Part shown: positions 6,474 through 13,228 of the stretch, one piece after another
Position numbering within the stretch: the first letter of the stretch is position 1
How the letters are laid out: every line of letters begins with the position of its first letter
Assembly (NCBI RefSeq): GCF_036846205.1
Contig: NZ_DAIUCK010000073.1
Location: forward strand, 1-17,328
Source of the DNA: Rhabdothermincola sp036846205
GTDB taxonomy: Bacteria; Actinomycetota; Acidimicrobiia; Acidimicrobiales; Acidimicrobilacustridaceae
DNA: 17,328 nt
Reading direction: 5' to 3'
Notes under the pieces: model-generated
Seen by the model: only the letters and a program-made list of their open reading frames with translations
The model's database searches: none
What the model was told of the DNA's origin: nothing
Position numbers and translations under genes: made by a program

Positions 6474-6500
6474 GAACCGTGAACAAATTCACACGGGTTC
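6474..6500 (-). other. Hairpin directly after the nth stop codon
   Basis: GAACC-GTGAA pairs with TTCAC-GGTTC around a 4-nt loop, with a 3-nt bulge on one side. The centre is unusually AT-rich for this window. It starts inside the nth stop codon, so it is a candidate 3'-end hairpin without a T-run, or a protein-binding inverted repeat. Confidence 0.35.
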
Positions 6501-7140
6501 AGACGCCGACCTTCGGGCAGAAGTCCGCCAGCACGCACGCCTCGCAGCGCGGCCGCCGGGCGACACAGACCCGACGGCCGTGGAGGATGAGGCGCAGGCT
6601 GAACGGGCCCCGCTCGGCAGGCGGGATCATGGCGTTCAGCTCGTGCTCGACCTTCACCGGATCACTCGACGTGGTGAGACCCAGCCGCTTGGCCAGCCGG
6701 AGCACGTGGGTGTCCACCGGCAGCCCCGGCAGGCCCAGCGCGACACTGCGCACCACGTTGGCGGTCTTGCGGCCCACGCCGGGGAGCGTGACCAGATCCT
6801 CCATCGCCCCCGGGACCTCACCCCCGAAGCGCTCGGTCAGCGCGGCGGCCATGCCCAGGAGGTTGCGGGTCTTGTTCTTGTAGAACCCGGTGGAGCGGAT
6901 CAGCTCCTCGACGTCCTCCGGCCGAGCCGACGCCAGGTCCTCGGGGGTCGGGTACCGCGCGAACAGCGCCGGGGTCACCTGGTTCACCCGGGCGTCCGTG
7001 CACTGGGCCGACAGGATCGTCGCCACCAGCAGCTCGTAGGCATTGGCGTGATCGAGCTCGCAGTGGGCCTCGGGGTACTCCTCGGCGAGGCGCCGCATCG
7101 TCTCTCGCGCCCGCCCGGCCGGCGTACGGGGTCGACCCAT
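6499..7140 (-). CDS. nth: Endonuclease III (DNA glycosylase/AP lyase)
   Basis: Nth removes oxidised pyrimidines in base-excision repair and cuts the abasic strand. The 213-residue protein has the helix-hairpin-helix LPGVGRKTANVV (119-130) with catalytic Lys125, and the catalytic aspartate Asp143 in PVDTHVLRL. The C-terminal [4Fe-4S] loop is complete: Cys192, Cys199, Cys202 and Cys208 in a C-x6-C-x2-C-x5-C pattern. The early SAQCTDARVN segment (44-53) is also diagnostic. The start is the ATG at 7140; 71 bp separate it from divergent mshD. The length is close to that of E. coli Nth (about 211 residues), so it appears intact. Confidence 0.96.
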   Translation of the reverse strand: MGRPRTPAGRARETMRRLAEEYPEAHCELDHANAYELLVATILSAQCTDARVNQVTPALFARYPTPEDLASARPEDVEELIRSTGFYKNKTRNLLGMAAALTERFGGEVPGAMEDLVTLPGVGRKTANVVRSVALGLPGLPVDTHVLRLAKRLGLTTSSDPVKVEHELNAMIPPAERGPFSLRLILHGRRVCVARRPRCEACVLADFCPKVGV

Positions 7141-7197
7141 CGGCGCTGCAGGCTAGCGATCACCGGACCGGCACTCTGCCGCCCCGGACCTCCCCGC

Positions 7198-7203
7198 TAC
7201 TGT
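7198..7203 (+). promoter_or_regulatory. -10 element of mshD (TACTGT), near-leaderless
   Basis: TACTGT ends 8 nt before the mshD ATG at 7212. The 8 nt between are pyrimidine-rich with no Shine-Dalgarno site, so a leaderless transcript is inferred. Confidence 0.5.
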
Positions 7204-7211
7204 CGCCTCCC

Positions 7212-7943
7212 ATGCTCGCGCTGGCCGCTGAACCACCACTGGTGGATGACCGCCGGGCCAGTGAGCTCGCCGCCATCGAACGGGCCCTCACCGAGCTCGA
7301 CCGCCAGGACCTCCCGGATCAGGGTGGGGCACTGCTACGACAGGCAGTCGAGCTGACCCGAGCCGCGGGCTCGGTGCTGGAGCTGGAGGCGCAGCCCTCA
7401 CCGGCCGAGCTCGACGCCGCCGCCACCAGGGCCGGCCTCCGGCTCACTCGTGACCTGCTTCAGCTCCGGCGGCCCCTGCCGATCGTCGAGCACACCGACC
7501 TGGCGGTGCGACCCTTCGTGCCCGATCAGGACGAACCGGCGTGGCTCGAGCTGAACAACCGGGCGTTCGCCTGGCATCCCGACCAGGCAGGCTGGTCGGT
7601 CGCCGACCTTCGCACCCGCGAGCGCGAACCCTGGTTCGATCCCCGAGGCTTCCTCCTCCATGAGCGCGACGGCCGCCTCGTCGGCTTCTGCTGGACCAAG
7701 GTCCATCGGGACGAGCAGCCACCACTCGGCGAGATCTACGTGATCGCGGTCGACCCGGCCTTCCACGGCCGGGGGCTCGGCCGGGAGCTGGCCATCGCCG
7801 GGCTCGAGCACCTCGGTTCGCTCGGGCTCGACACCGCCATGCTGTATGTGGAGGCCGACAACGAGCCGGCCCTGGCGCTCTACCGGTCCCTGGGCTTCAA
7901 GCACCACCACTCCCATCGCTGGTACCGCTCCGGCCTCCCGTAA
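7212..7943 (+). CDS. mshD: Mycothiol synthase (MshD), short form
   Basis: MshD acetylates Cys-GlcN-Ins with acetyl-CoA in the last step of mycothiol synthesis, in the cytoplasm. The C-terminal GNAT domain (about residues 95-243) is complete: NNRAFAWHPDQAGW (115-128), REREPWFDPRGF (136-147), FCWTKVH (159-165), the EIYVIAVDP strand (174-182), the acetyl-CoA loop HGRGLGREL (185-193), and LYVEADN with LALYRSLGF (211-229). These are strong MshD signatures. The family normally has two GNAT domains and about 300 residues. Here the N-terminal domain is cut down to about 90 residues, keeping only its end (AGLRLTRDLLQLRRPLP). The start is ATG 7212 with TACTGT 8 nt upstream. Its TAA stop is also the start of the rlmN -10 hexamer. 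Confidence 0.88.
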   Translation: MLALAAEPPLVDDRRASELAAIERALTELDRQDLPDQGGALLRQAVELTRAAGSVLELEAQPSPAELDAAATRAGLRLTRDLLQLRRPLPIVEHTDLAVRPFVPDQDEPAWLELNNRAFAWHPDQAGWSVADLRTREREPWFDPRGFLLHERDGRLVGFCWTKVHRDEQPPLGEIYVIAVDPAFHGRGLGRELAIAGLEHLGSLGLDTAMLYVEADNEPALALYRSLGFKHHHSHRWYRSGLP

Positions 7944-7946
7944 CCT
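7941..7946 (+). promoter_or_regulatory. -10 element of rlmN (TAACCT), overlapping the mshD stop
   Basis: TAACCT begins with the TAA stop codon of mshD and ends 7 nt before the rlmN GTG at 7954. No Shine-Dalgarno site is present. rlmN may therefore have its own leaderless transcript as well as read-through from mshD. Confidence 0.42.
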
Positions 7947-7953
7947 GCACGCG

Positions 7954-9012
7954 GTGGTGTCCCTGTACGACCTGGACCGGGCCGACCTGGCGCAGGTGCT
8001 CGACGGCGAGCCGCCCTACCGGGTGGACCAGGTGTGGTCGGGCCTGCACCGCAAGGCCCGGTTGCCCGACGAGCTGACCGACGTGCCGAAGACGATCCGG
8101 GCGTCACTGGCAGCGGCCCACCCACCGGCGCTGGTCGAGGTGGGCCGGCTGGTCACCGACCAGGGTGACACCGTGAAGTGGCTCTGGCGGTTACCCGACG
8201 GCAAGCAGATCGAGACCGTGCTGATGCACTACCCGGACCGCTCGACGGTGTGCGTGAGCACGCAGGCCGGCTGCGCGATGGGCTGCGGCTTCTGCGCCAC
8301 GGGACAGGCCGGCTTCGATCGGCAGCTCAGCACCGGCGAGATCGTGGAGCAGGTGATCCGGGCCGCCCGGGAGGCGGCCCCGCGCCGGGTGTCGAACGTC
8401 GTGTTCATGGGCATGGGTGAGCCGCTGGCCAACTACGACGCCACCTGGGCGGCGATCGAACGGCTCCACGATGCCGTGGGCATCTCGGCCCGACACCTCA
8501 CGGTGTCCACCGTCGGGATCGTCCCCGGCATCCGCCGCCTCGCCCGAGAGGCGCTCCCGGTCAACCTCGCGGTCTCGCTGCACGCCGCGAACGACCGGCT
8601 GCGCGACGAGCTGGTGCCCATCAACCGCCGCTACCCGCTGGCCGAGCTGGCGGCGGCGTGCCGGGACCACGTGGCGGCGACGCACCGGCGGCTGTCCTTC
8701 GAGTGGGCCCTCATCGACGGGGTCAACGACCGGCCCGACGATGCCCGGGAGTTGGCCGCCCTGGCCCGTGAGCTGCGGGGGCACGTGAACCTCATCCCCC
8801 TCAACCCCACACCCGGCTATCCCACCCGCGGCACGCCCCCGGCCCGGGTACGGGACTTCGCGGCGCGGCTGCGATCGCTCGGCGTGAACACGACGGTGCG
8901 GGCCAACCGGGGTGGCGACATCGACGCCGCCTGCGGACAGCTGCGCGCCGCCCGGGCCGGCTCACCCCAGGAGCCCGGCCAGCCGGTGACCCTCAGCGAA
9001 CGAGCACGGTGA
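7954..9012 (+). CDS. rlmN: 23S rRNA (adenine2503-C2)-methyltransferase RlmN
   Basis: RlmN is a radical-SAM enzyme that methylates C2 of A2503 in 23S rRNA and A37 in some tRNAs. In the 352-residue protein the [4Fe-4S] motif C-x3-C-x2-C is Cys107, Cys111 and Cys114 (AGCAMGCGFCATGQ). The methyl-carrier cysteine pair is Cys100 (STVCVS) and Cys327 (DIDAACGQL), with the same 7-residue offset to the first cluster cysteine as in E. coli. VVFMGMGEPLANYD (149-162), SLHAAND and NPTPGYP are typical. The start is the GTG at 7954, with a second GTG next to it at 7957 as alternative. The C-terminus extends about 20 residues past the conserved core and overlaps the converging nucleotidyltransferase gene by 20 bp. 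Confidence 0.96.
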   Translation: MVSLYDLDRADLAQVLDGEPPYRVDQVWSGLHRKARLPDELTDVPKTIRASLAAAHPPALVEVGRLVTDQGDTVKWLWRLPDGKQIETVLMHYPDRSTVCVSTQAGCAMGCGFCATGQAGFDRQLSTGEIVEQVIRAAREAAPRRVSNVVFMGMGEPLANYDATWAAIERLHDAVGISARHLTVSTVGIVPGIRRLAREALPVNLAVSLHAANDRLRDELVPINRRYPLAELAAACRDHVAATHRRLSFEWALIDGVNDRPDDARELAALARELRGHVNLIPLNPTPGYPTRGTPPARVRDFAARLRSLGVNTTVRANRGGDIDAACGQLRAARAGSPQEPGQPVTLSERAR

Positions 9013-9835
9013 CCCGCTCCGTGGCCCGGACCGCCCGCTCGAGCAGTTCTGCGGACGCCACCTCCACACCGGGCCAGAGCACCGAGTCCCGCACCGTCCC
9101 GGCCACCCTGGCCTCCTCGCCGATCACCGACCGCTCGACCGACCCGCTCACCTGCGCGGTGGGGGCGATGATCGACCCCGCGCTCCGATCGGCGGCGAGC
9201 AGGTTCGCCCGGAGATACCCGGCGGGGGTCCCGCAGTCCACGACCGGGCCGGGATGACCGACGACCTCGACCCGCCCCGCGTCGGCAGCGGCGGCCCAGC
9301 ACCGCTCGTAGAGCCCCGAGGGCTCCGGGCTGAGCGCCGCCACGTCGGCCCAGGGCATCAGGGCGGCCGCCACCGCCATGCGAGGGCCGAACACGGGCTG
9401 ACCCCCGACCAGCAGGCGGACCCGCTCACCGTCCCAACCAGCCACGAAGGCGGCGAGGTCCGCCTCGGCCCAGGTGTCCGCGTTCACGACCAGGGTGGCC
9501 CGCCCGCCGATCCAGTCCCGCAGCTGCCCCAGCGCGCCGGCCGTGCCCAGCGCCTGCTTAGCCTCCACCGACACGTGCACGTCGGGGTGGCTGACGGCGA
9601 GGTGCTCCTCGAGAGCCGTCCGGCCGTGATGGACGTTCACCGAGCAGGCTACGGCGACGCGCCGGACCCGCTCGAGGGCCAGGTCGAGCAGTGGAACCCC
9701 CCCGACGGGGCACAGTGGCTTCGGCTGCACGTGGGTGAGGGGGCGGAGCCGCCGGCCCTCACCGGCCGCCAGCACCACCGCGACCACCTCACCGGGGTAC
9801 GCAGACCGGTGCCTTGCTGCCAGACTGTCACCCAT
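8993..9835 (-). CDS. Sugar-1-phosphate nucleotidyltransferase with C-terminal left-handed beta-helix
   Basis: This protein of up to 280 residues belongs to the NDP-sugar pyrophosphorylase family, which joins an NTP to a sugar-1-phosphate. The N-terminal Rossmann-like domain has the signature LAAGEGRRLRPLT (22-34), QPKPL with the conserved Lys (37-41), LGTAGAL (96-102) and NADTW (118-122). After VVDCGTPAGYLRANL (198-212) a short left-handed beta-helix follows (about 215-260; IIAPTAQVSGSVERSVIG). The sugar and base cannot be told. The start is uncertain: ATG 9835 overlaps the start of the divergent gene. GTG 9787 (VVAVVLAAG) fits the usual N-terminus, and GTG 9778 has a perfect GAGGTG 6 nt upstream but would lose part of the first strand. 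It overlaps the rlmN 3' end by 20 bp. Confidence 0.87.
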   Translation of the reverse strand: MGDSLAARHRSAYPGEVVAVVLAAGEGRRLRPLTHVQPKPLCPVGGVPLLDLALERVRRVAVACSVNVHHGRTALEEHLAVSHPDVHVSVEAKQALGTAGALGQLRDWIGGRATLVVNADTWAEADLAAFVAGWDGERVRLLVGGQPVFGPRMAVAAALMPWADVAALSPEPSGLYERCWAAAADAGRVEVVGHPGPVVDCGTPAGYLRANLLAADRSAGSIIAPTAQVSGSVERSVIGEEARVAGTVRDSVLWPGVEVASAELLERAVRATERVTVLVR

Positions 9836-10199
9836 GGAAACCCGCCGGTGGACCAATCCATCGCAGCCCCAGACCCTGTACGTGGCCGTGATCCTGCTCT
9901 ACCTGAACGCGGTGTTCGGCTTGCTGTTCGGCGGGTTCGCGAACCCGATCGCCCTGCTGGTCATCATCGGGCAGGTCGCCGGCGGCCTGGGCATCGCCAA
10001 CGAGAAGAAGTGGGGTTACGTCCTCGCGGTGGCGGTGGCCACCGTGTCGCTGCTCTTCGGGGTGGTGCTCCCGCTCGTCGGCCGGCTCACCATCATCTTC
10101 GACCCGGTCTTCCTGATCGGCGCGATCTTCCCCATCGCCCTGTTCGCCCTGCTGGTGCACCCCATGAGCCGCGACTACCAGCGGGTCTGGTTCAAATAG
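9834..10199 (+). CDS. Four-helix integral membrane protein, unknown function
   Basis: The 121-residue protein has four predicted transmembrane helices: about residues 14-35, 37-55, 60-82 and 87-109. Both ends are short and charged, and both are likely cytoplasmic (N-terminal METRRW; C-terminal MSRDYQRVWFK). The helices have no catalytic-looking residues; an ANEKKWGY segment with two lysines joins helices 2 and 3. I do not recognise a named family. The ATG at 9834 is the only good in-frame start. CAGACT lies 7 nt upstream, a weaker version of the hexamer seen before other starts. The start shares the CCATGG sequence with the apparent start of the divergent nucleotidyltransferase. A MaoC-family gene begins 33 bp after the stop. 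Confidence 0.75.
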   Translation: METRRWTNPSQPQTLYVAVILLYLNAVFGLLFGGFANPIALLVIIGQVAGGLGIANEKKWGYVLAVAVATVSLLFGVVLPLVGRLTIIFDPVFLIGAIFPIALFALLVHPMSRDYQRVWFK

Positions 10200-10232
10200 C
10201 AGCCCACCGCGGTGCCGGGGCATGATGCCCCC

Positions 10233-10691
10233 ATGACCACCACCGTGAACGGCATCGCCGGCCTCAAGGAAAAGGTCGGCCAGCACCTGGGCTTCAGCGA
10301 CTGGGTGGAGATCACCCAGGAACGGGTGAACCTCTTCGCCGACGCCACCGGCGACCACCAGTGGATCCACGTCGATCCCGAGCGGGCGGCGAAGGAGAGC
10401 CCCTTCGGTGGCCCCATCGCGCACGGCTACCTGACCCTGTCGCTCGGCCCGATGCTCATGCCCCAGATCCTGCGGGTGGAGGGCATCAAGATGGGGGTCA
10501 ACTACGGCTGCGGGAAGGTGCGCTTCCCCGCCCCGGTCCCCGTCGGGGCGAAGCTGCGCCTGGGCGCCGAGCTGGTCAGTGTGGAAGACATCCCCGGCGG
10601 CGCGCAGGTGACGATGACCTTCACCTTCGAGTGCGAAGGGGCCTCGAAGCCCTCCTGCGTGGCCGAGATCATCTTCCGCTACTACGACTGA
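10233..10691 (+). CDS. MaoC-family dehydratase (hot-dog fold)
   Basis: This 152-residue single hot-dog domain is related to R-specific enoyl-CoA hydratases and NodN. The hydratase signature FADATGDHQWIHVDPERA (35-52) supplies the catalytic pair Asp41 and His46 (D-x4-H), followed by PFGGPIAHGYLTLSL (57-71). It probably hydrates an enoyl-CoA in fatty-acyl or related CoA-ester metabolism as a dimer; the substrate is unknown. The ATG at 10233 is preferred to the GTG at 10212 because the domain starts right after it and CATGAT (10221-10226) lies 6 nt upstream in the promoter-like position. It converges on the LLM oxidoreductase gene with 36 bp between stops. Confidence 0.9.
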   Translation: MTTTVNGIAGLKEKVGQHLGFSDWVEITQERVNLFADATGDHQWIHVDPERAAKESPFGGPIAHGYLTLSLGPMLMPQILRVEGIKMGVNYGCGKVRFPAPVPVGAKLRLGAELVSVEDIPGGAQVTMTFTFECEGASKPSCVAEIIFRYYD

Positions 10692-10700
10692 CCGGCCGGG

Positions 10701-10726
10701 CCGGGCCGCTCGCATCGCCGGCCCGG
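10701..10726. terminator. Bidirectional GC hairpin between convergent genes
   Basis: An 8-bp perfect stem, CCGGGCCG (10701-10708) with CGGCCCGG (10719-10726), surrounds a 10-nt loop between the stops at 10691 (plus) and 10728 (minus). There is no T-run on either strand, as is common for actinobacterial terminators. Confidence 0.5.
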
Positions 10727-10727
10727 G

Positions 10728-11681
10728 TCAGCGCAGCTCGGGCATGACCTTCTCGGCCAGCAGGGTGAGGGTCTCGGTCTCCGGATAGTCCGAGCACCAC
10801 GGGACGATGCCGCCCACCCCGAGCGCCTCGTAGGCCTTGATCTTCTCGTAGACCTGTTCCGGGGTGCCCACGAGGTTCCCCTCCCGCCACGAGTCGTAGG
10901 GCTCGCCCCAGAACGAGCGGGTGCCGCCGGCTTCGATCTCGCGCTCGTCCTCGCGGATGAACACCTCGGGCGACCAGGTCTTGAGAATCTCGTCGTAGTC
11001 CCGCCCGACCGCCCGGCAGTGCTCCTTGAGGACCTCGCACTTGTGCGCGAACTCGTGCGGCTTGCCACCGAAGTTGGCGCGGTCGGCGTGGCGGGCCACC
11101 ACCCGGAGCGTGAGCTGCTCTCCCCCGCCCCCGATCCAGATCGGCGGGTGCGGCTGCTGCAGCGGCTTGGGGTCGCACTGCGCTCCGGTGATGGTGAAGA
11201 ACTCACCCTCGTAGTGGGCGTCGGCCTCGCTCCACATCAGCTTCACGATCTCGACGGTCTCCCGCAGCATCCGGATGCGGTCCCGAGCCGGGGGGAACTC
11301 GTAGCCGTAGGCCCGGTACTCGTGGTCGTACCAGCCCGCGCCGACCCCCCAGTCGAGGCGCCCGCCGCTGATCACGTCGAGATTCGAGGTGATCTTCGCC
11401 AGCAGTCCGGGGTTTCGGTACGAGGCGCACCCCACCATCTGGCCGAGCCTGATGCGGCTCGTGCGCTGGCTGATGGCCGCCAGGGTGGTCCAGCACTCGA
11501 AGACGGTCTCATGGGCCGGGACCGGCACGTTGTGGAAGTGGTCGTAGACCCACACCGAGTCGTAGCCGAGTTGCTCGGCCAGCTCCGCGATCTCGACCGC
11601 CTTGGCCCACTTGCCCTGCGGATCGGCGATGCCGGCGAGCTCCATCTTCCAGCCCTGGGGCACGAAGGTTCCGAAGATCAT
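10728..11681 (-). CDS. LLM-class F420-dependent oxidoreductase
   Basis: This 317-residue luciferase-like TIM-barrel protein is probably F420-dependent. Family features in order: FGTFVPQGW (3-11), LGYDSVWVYDHFH (38-50), RIRLGQMVGCASYRNPGLLAK (76-96), DVISGGRLDWGVGAGWYDHEYRAYGYEF (102-129) and PIWIGGGGEQLTLRVVARHAD (180-200), then VGTPEQVYEKI (271-281). The GAGW and GGGG loops bind the deazaflavin phosphate in this superfamily. The substrate is unknown; such enzymes are common beside acyl-CoA genes in actinobacteria. The ATG at 11681 is chosen because the barrel begins at once and TAGGGT lies exactly 8 nt upstream. It is divergent from the lipoprotein hydrolase with only 43 bp between starts. 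Confidence 0.9.
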   Translation of the reverse strand: MIFGTFVPQGWKMELAGIADPQGKWAKAVEIAELAEQLGYDSVWVYDHFHNVPVPAHETVFECWTTLAAISQRTSRIRLGQMVGCASYRNPGLLAKITSNLDVISGGRLDWGVGAGWYDHEYRAYGYEFPPARDRIRMLRETVEIVKLMWSEADAHYEGEFFTITGAQCDPKPLQQPHPPIWIGGGGEQLTLRVVARHADRANFGGKPHEFAHKCEVLKEHCRAVGRDYDEILKTWSPEVFIREDEREIEAGGTRSFWGEPYDSWREGNLVGTPEQVYEKIKAYEALGVGGIVPWCSDYPETETLTLLAEKVMPELR

Positions 11682-11689
11682 GGTGACGA

Positions 11690-11695
11690 ACCCTA
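11690..11695 (-). promoter_or_regulatory. -10 element of the LLM gene (TAGGGT)
   Basis: TAGGGT on the minus strand ends 8 nt before the ATG at 11681. The AGGG could also be read as a distant Shine-Dalgarno site, but the spacing matches the other hexamers exactly. Confidence 0.45.
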
Positions 11696-11710
11696 CCGAG
11701 AAGGTGCTCG

Positions 11711-11716
11711 TAGCAT
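11711..11716 (+). promoter_or_regulatory. -10 element of the lipoprotein hydrolase gene (TAGCAT)
   Basis: TAGCAT ends 8 nt before the ATG at 11725. No Shine-Dalgarno sequence lies between. It is 15 bp from the divergent hexamer on the other strand, so the two promoters face away from each other in 43 bp. Confidence 0.5.
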
Positions 11717-11724
11717 CTCCGCCC

Positions 11725-13167
11725 ATGCGTGCCCGGTGCTGCGCCCGCCTCATGGCGGTCGCACTCCTGCTCACCACCGCGAGCTGCGCCCGAGACGAGC
11801 CCCGGCCGGTGGTGCGCGGCGACCCGGCGCCGACCACCAGTACAGCGATCGCCCCGAGTGCGGCCCCGAGCACACCCCCGCTGCCGGACCCGGCGCCAAT
11901 CCACTGGCAGCCCTGTGACCAGCTCGAGTGCGGATCGGTGGAGGTGCCCGTCGACTACGGCGACCCCGGTGGGGGCACGATCCGCCTGGCTGTGGCCCGC
12001 CGACCGGTGCCGGACCCCGAACGGCGGCTCGGCTCGCTGCTGGTGAATCCCGGGGGTCCCGGCGGATCCGGCATCGGGTTCCTCGAGAGCGGGAGCCTCG
12101 CCGACCTGACCGACCGCTTCGATCTCGTGTCCTGGGATCCTCGCGGGGTCGGCGGCAGCGAGCCCCTCGAGTGCGGCGCCGGCCACGCCGGCTTCCTCGG
12201 GCTCGACCCGCACCCCGACACCCCCGATGAGCAGGCCATCCTCGAGCGCGAAGCGGCGCGTCTCGCGGCCCGCTGCGGGGCGGAGGACCCGGGGCTGCTG
12301 GCCAACATCGACACCACGGTCAACGCCATGGACCTGGAGATGATCCGGCGGGCCCTCGGCGAAGAGCAGCTCAACTACCTCGGGTTCTCCTACGGGACCC
12401 TGATCGGGCTCGAGTACGCGCGCCGGTTCCCGTCGCGACTGCGGGCGCTGGTCCTCGACGGTGTCGTGGACCCGGCGCTCACCGTGGAGGCGATGCTCAC
12501 CGACCAGGCCGAGGCGATGGAGCAGCACCTGGCGGAGGTGAGCGACCTCTACGACCGGGTCCTGGCCCGGGCCGAGACCGACCCGATGGTGCTCGCGGAC
12601 GGCAGGATCGTCGGCCCCGACATGGTCGTCCTCGCAGCCATCGCGGCCACCTACCGGGGCGACGGGCGCGACGAGCTGCGCCGGGCGCTGCTGGCCGCCG
12701 ACGGCGGCGACCCCCGCCGGCTGGCCGTGCTGGCCGACGCCTACCTCACCGCCTCGGACTCGTTCGGCGCCTACCTGGCGGTCGTGTGCACGGACAGCCC
12801 GAGGCCGTCGGGAATCGACGGCTGGCGGGCGATGGCCGACCGGGTCGCCCAGCGCGCCCCCAGGCTCGGGGCGGCGGCGGTCAACGAGGTGCTGGCCTGC
12901 GGGTTCTGGCCGATCGAGCCGACCCGCCAGCCCGCGCCGGTCGCCCCAGCAGGCCTGGCTCCGGCACTGGTGATCGGCACCACCGGCGACGCGGCCACGC
13001 CCTACGGCGAGGCGGTGGTGGTCGCCGCGAACCTGCCGGGCGCGGTGCTGCTGACCTTCGACGCGGACGGCCACACCGCGATCGGCCGCAGCCGCTGTGT
13101 GGCCGGAGCTGTACGCCGGTACCTGGAACGATCGGAGCTACCCGAGCCCGGCTCGGTGTGCGGGTAG
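11725..13167 (+). CDS. Secreted lipoprotein alpha/beta hydrolase, tripeptidyl-aminopeptidase-like (S33 type)
   Basis: The 480-residue protein has a lipoprotein signal: an Arg-containing start, hydrophobic core (about 9-18) and lipobox-like TASC with Cys21, then a Pro/Thr/Ser-rich linker (30-57). The mature part resembles SlpD/Tap-type exported peptidases of actinobacteria: CGSVEVPVDYGDP (69-81), LLVNPGGPGGSG (105-116), FDLVSWDPRGVGGS (132-145), a nucleophile elbow LGFSYGT with Ser222, then a C-terminal TAP-like part with Asp422 (TGDAATP) and His450 (DADGHTAI) completing the triad. Cys355 and Cys392 and the Cys64/Cys69 pair may form disulfides. It probably acts outside the membrane on peptides or esters; exact specificity is unknown. 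The ATG at 11725 gives the signal peptide and has TAGCAT 8 nt upstream. Confidence 0.9.
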   Translation: MRARCCARLMAVALLLTTASCARDEPRPVVRGDPAPTTSTAIAPSAAPSTPPLPDPAPIHWQPCDQLECGSVEVPVDYGDPGGGTIRLAVARRPVPDPERRLGSLLVNPGGPGGSGIGFLESGSLADLTDRFDLVSWDPRGVGGSEPLECGAGHAGFLGLDPHPDTPDEQAILEREAARLAARCGAEDPGLLANIDTTVNAMDLEMIRRALGEEQLNYLGFSYGTLIGLEYARRFPSRLRALVLDGVVDPALTVEAMLTDQAEAMEQHLAEVSDLYDRVLARAETDPMVLADGRIVGPDMVVLAAIAATYRGDGRDELRRALLAADGGDPRRLAVLADAYLTASDSFGAYLAVVCTDSPRPSGIDGWRAMADRVAQRAPRLGAAAVNEVLACGFWPIEPTRQPAPVAPAGLAPALVIGTTGDAATPYGEAVVVAANLPGAVLLTFDADGHTAIGRSRCVAGAVRRYLERSELPEPGSVCG

Positions 13168-13214
13168 GGGCACCAGAGACTCCGTTCACCTCCGGCGCCC
13201 GAGAGCGCCCCCGT

Positions 13215-13220
13215 TAGGAT
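13215..13220 (+). promoter_or_regulatory. -10 element of the acyl-CoA synthetase gene (TAGGAT)
   Basis: TAGGAT ends 8 nt before the ATG at 13229, in the 61-bp gap after the hydrolase gene. AGGA could serve as a weak ribosome site, but the hexamer has the same place as in the other genes, so an independent promoter is likely. Confidence 0.45.
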
Positions 13221-13228
13221 CGCCGGCC

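Noticed and set aside
6211..6498. tRNA, tmRNA, RNase P, SRP RNA or a known riboswitch in the gap
   Set aside because: No cloverleaf, T-loop GTTCRA with matching stem, or conserved core of these RNAs could be found by eye on either strand.
6316..7356. Long plus-strand open frame across nth and the structured gap
   Set aside because: It overlaps intact nth on the other strand and the structured gap, and has no recognisable domain.
11509..13074. 521-codon minus-strand open frame opposite the lipoprotein hydrolase
   Set aside because: It is antisense to a gene with a complete triad, signal peptide and promoter; its composition is shadow-like.
13142..13209. Small hairpins at the end of the lipoprotein hydrolase gene (13142-13156 and 13194-13209)
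   Set aside because: Stems are only 5-6 bp, the first is in coding sequence and neither has a T-run; not enough for a terminator call.
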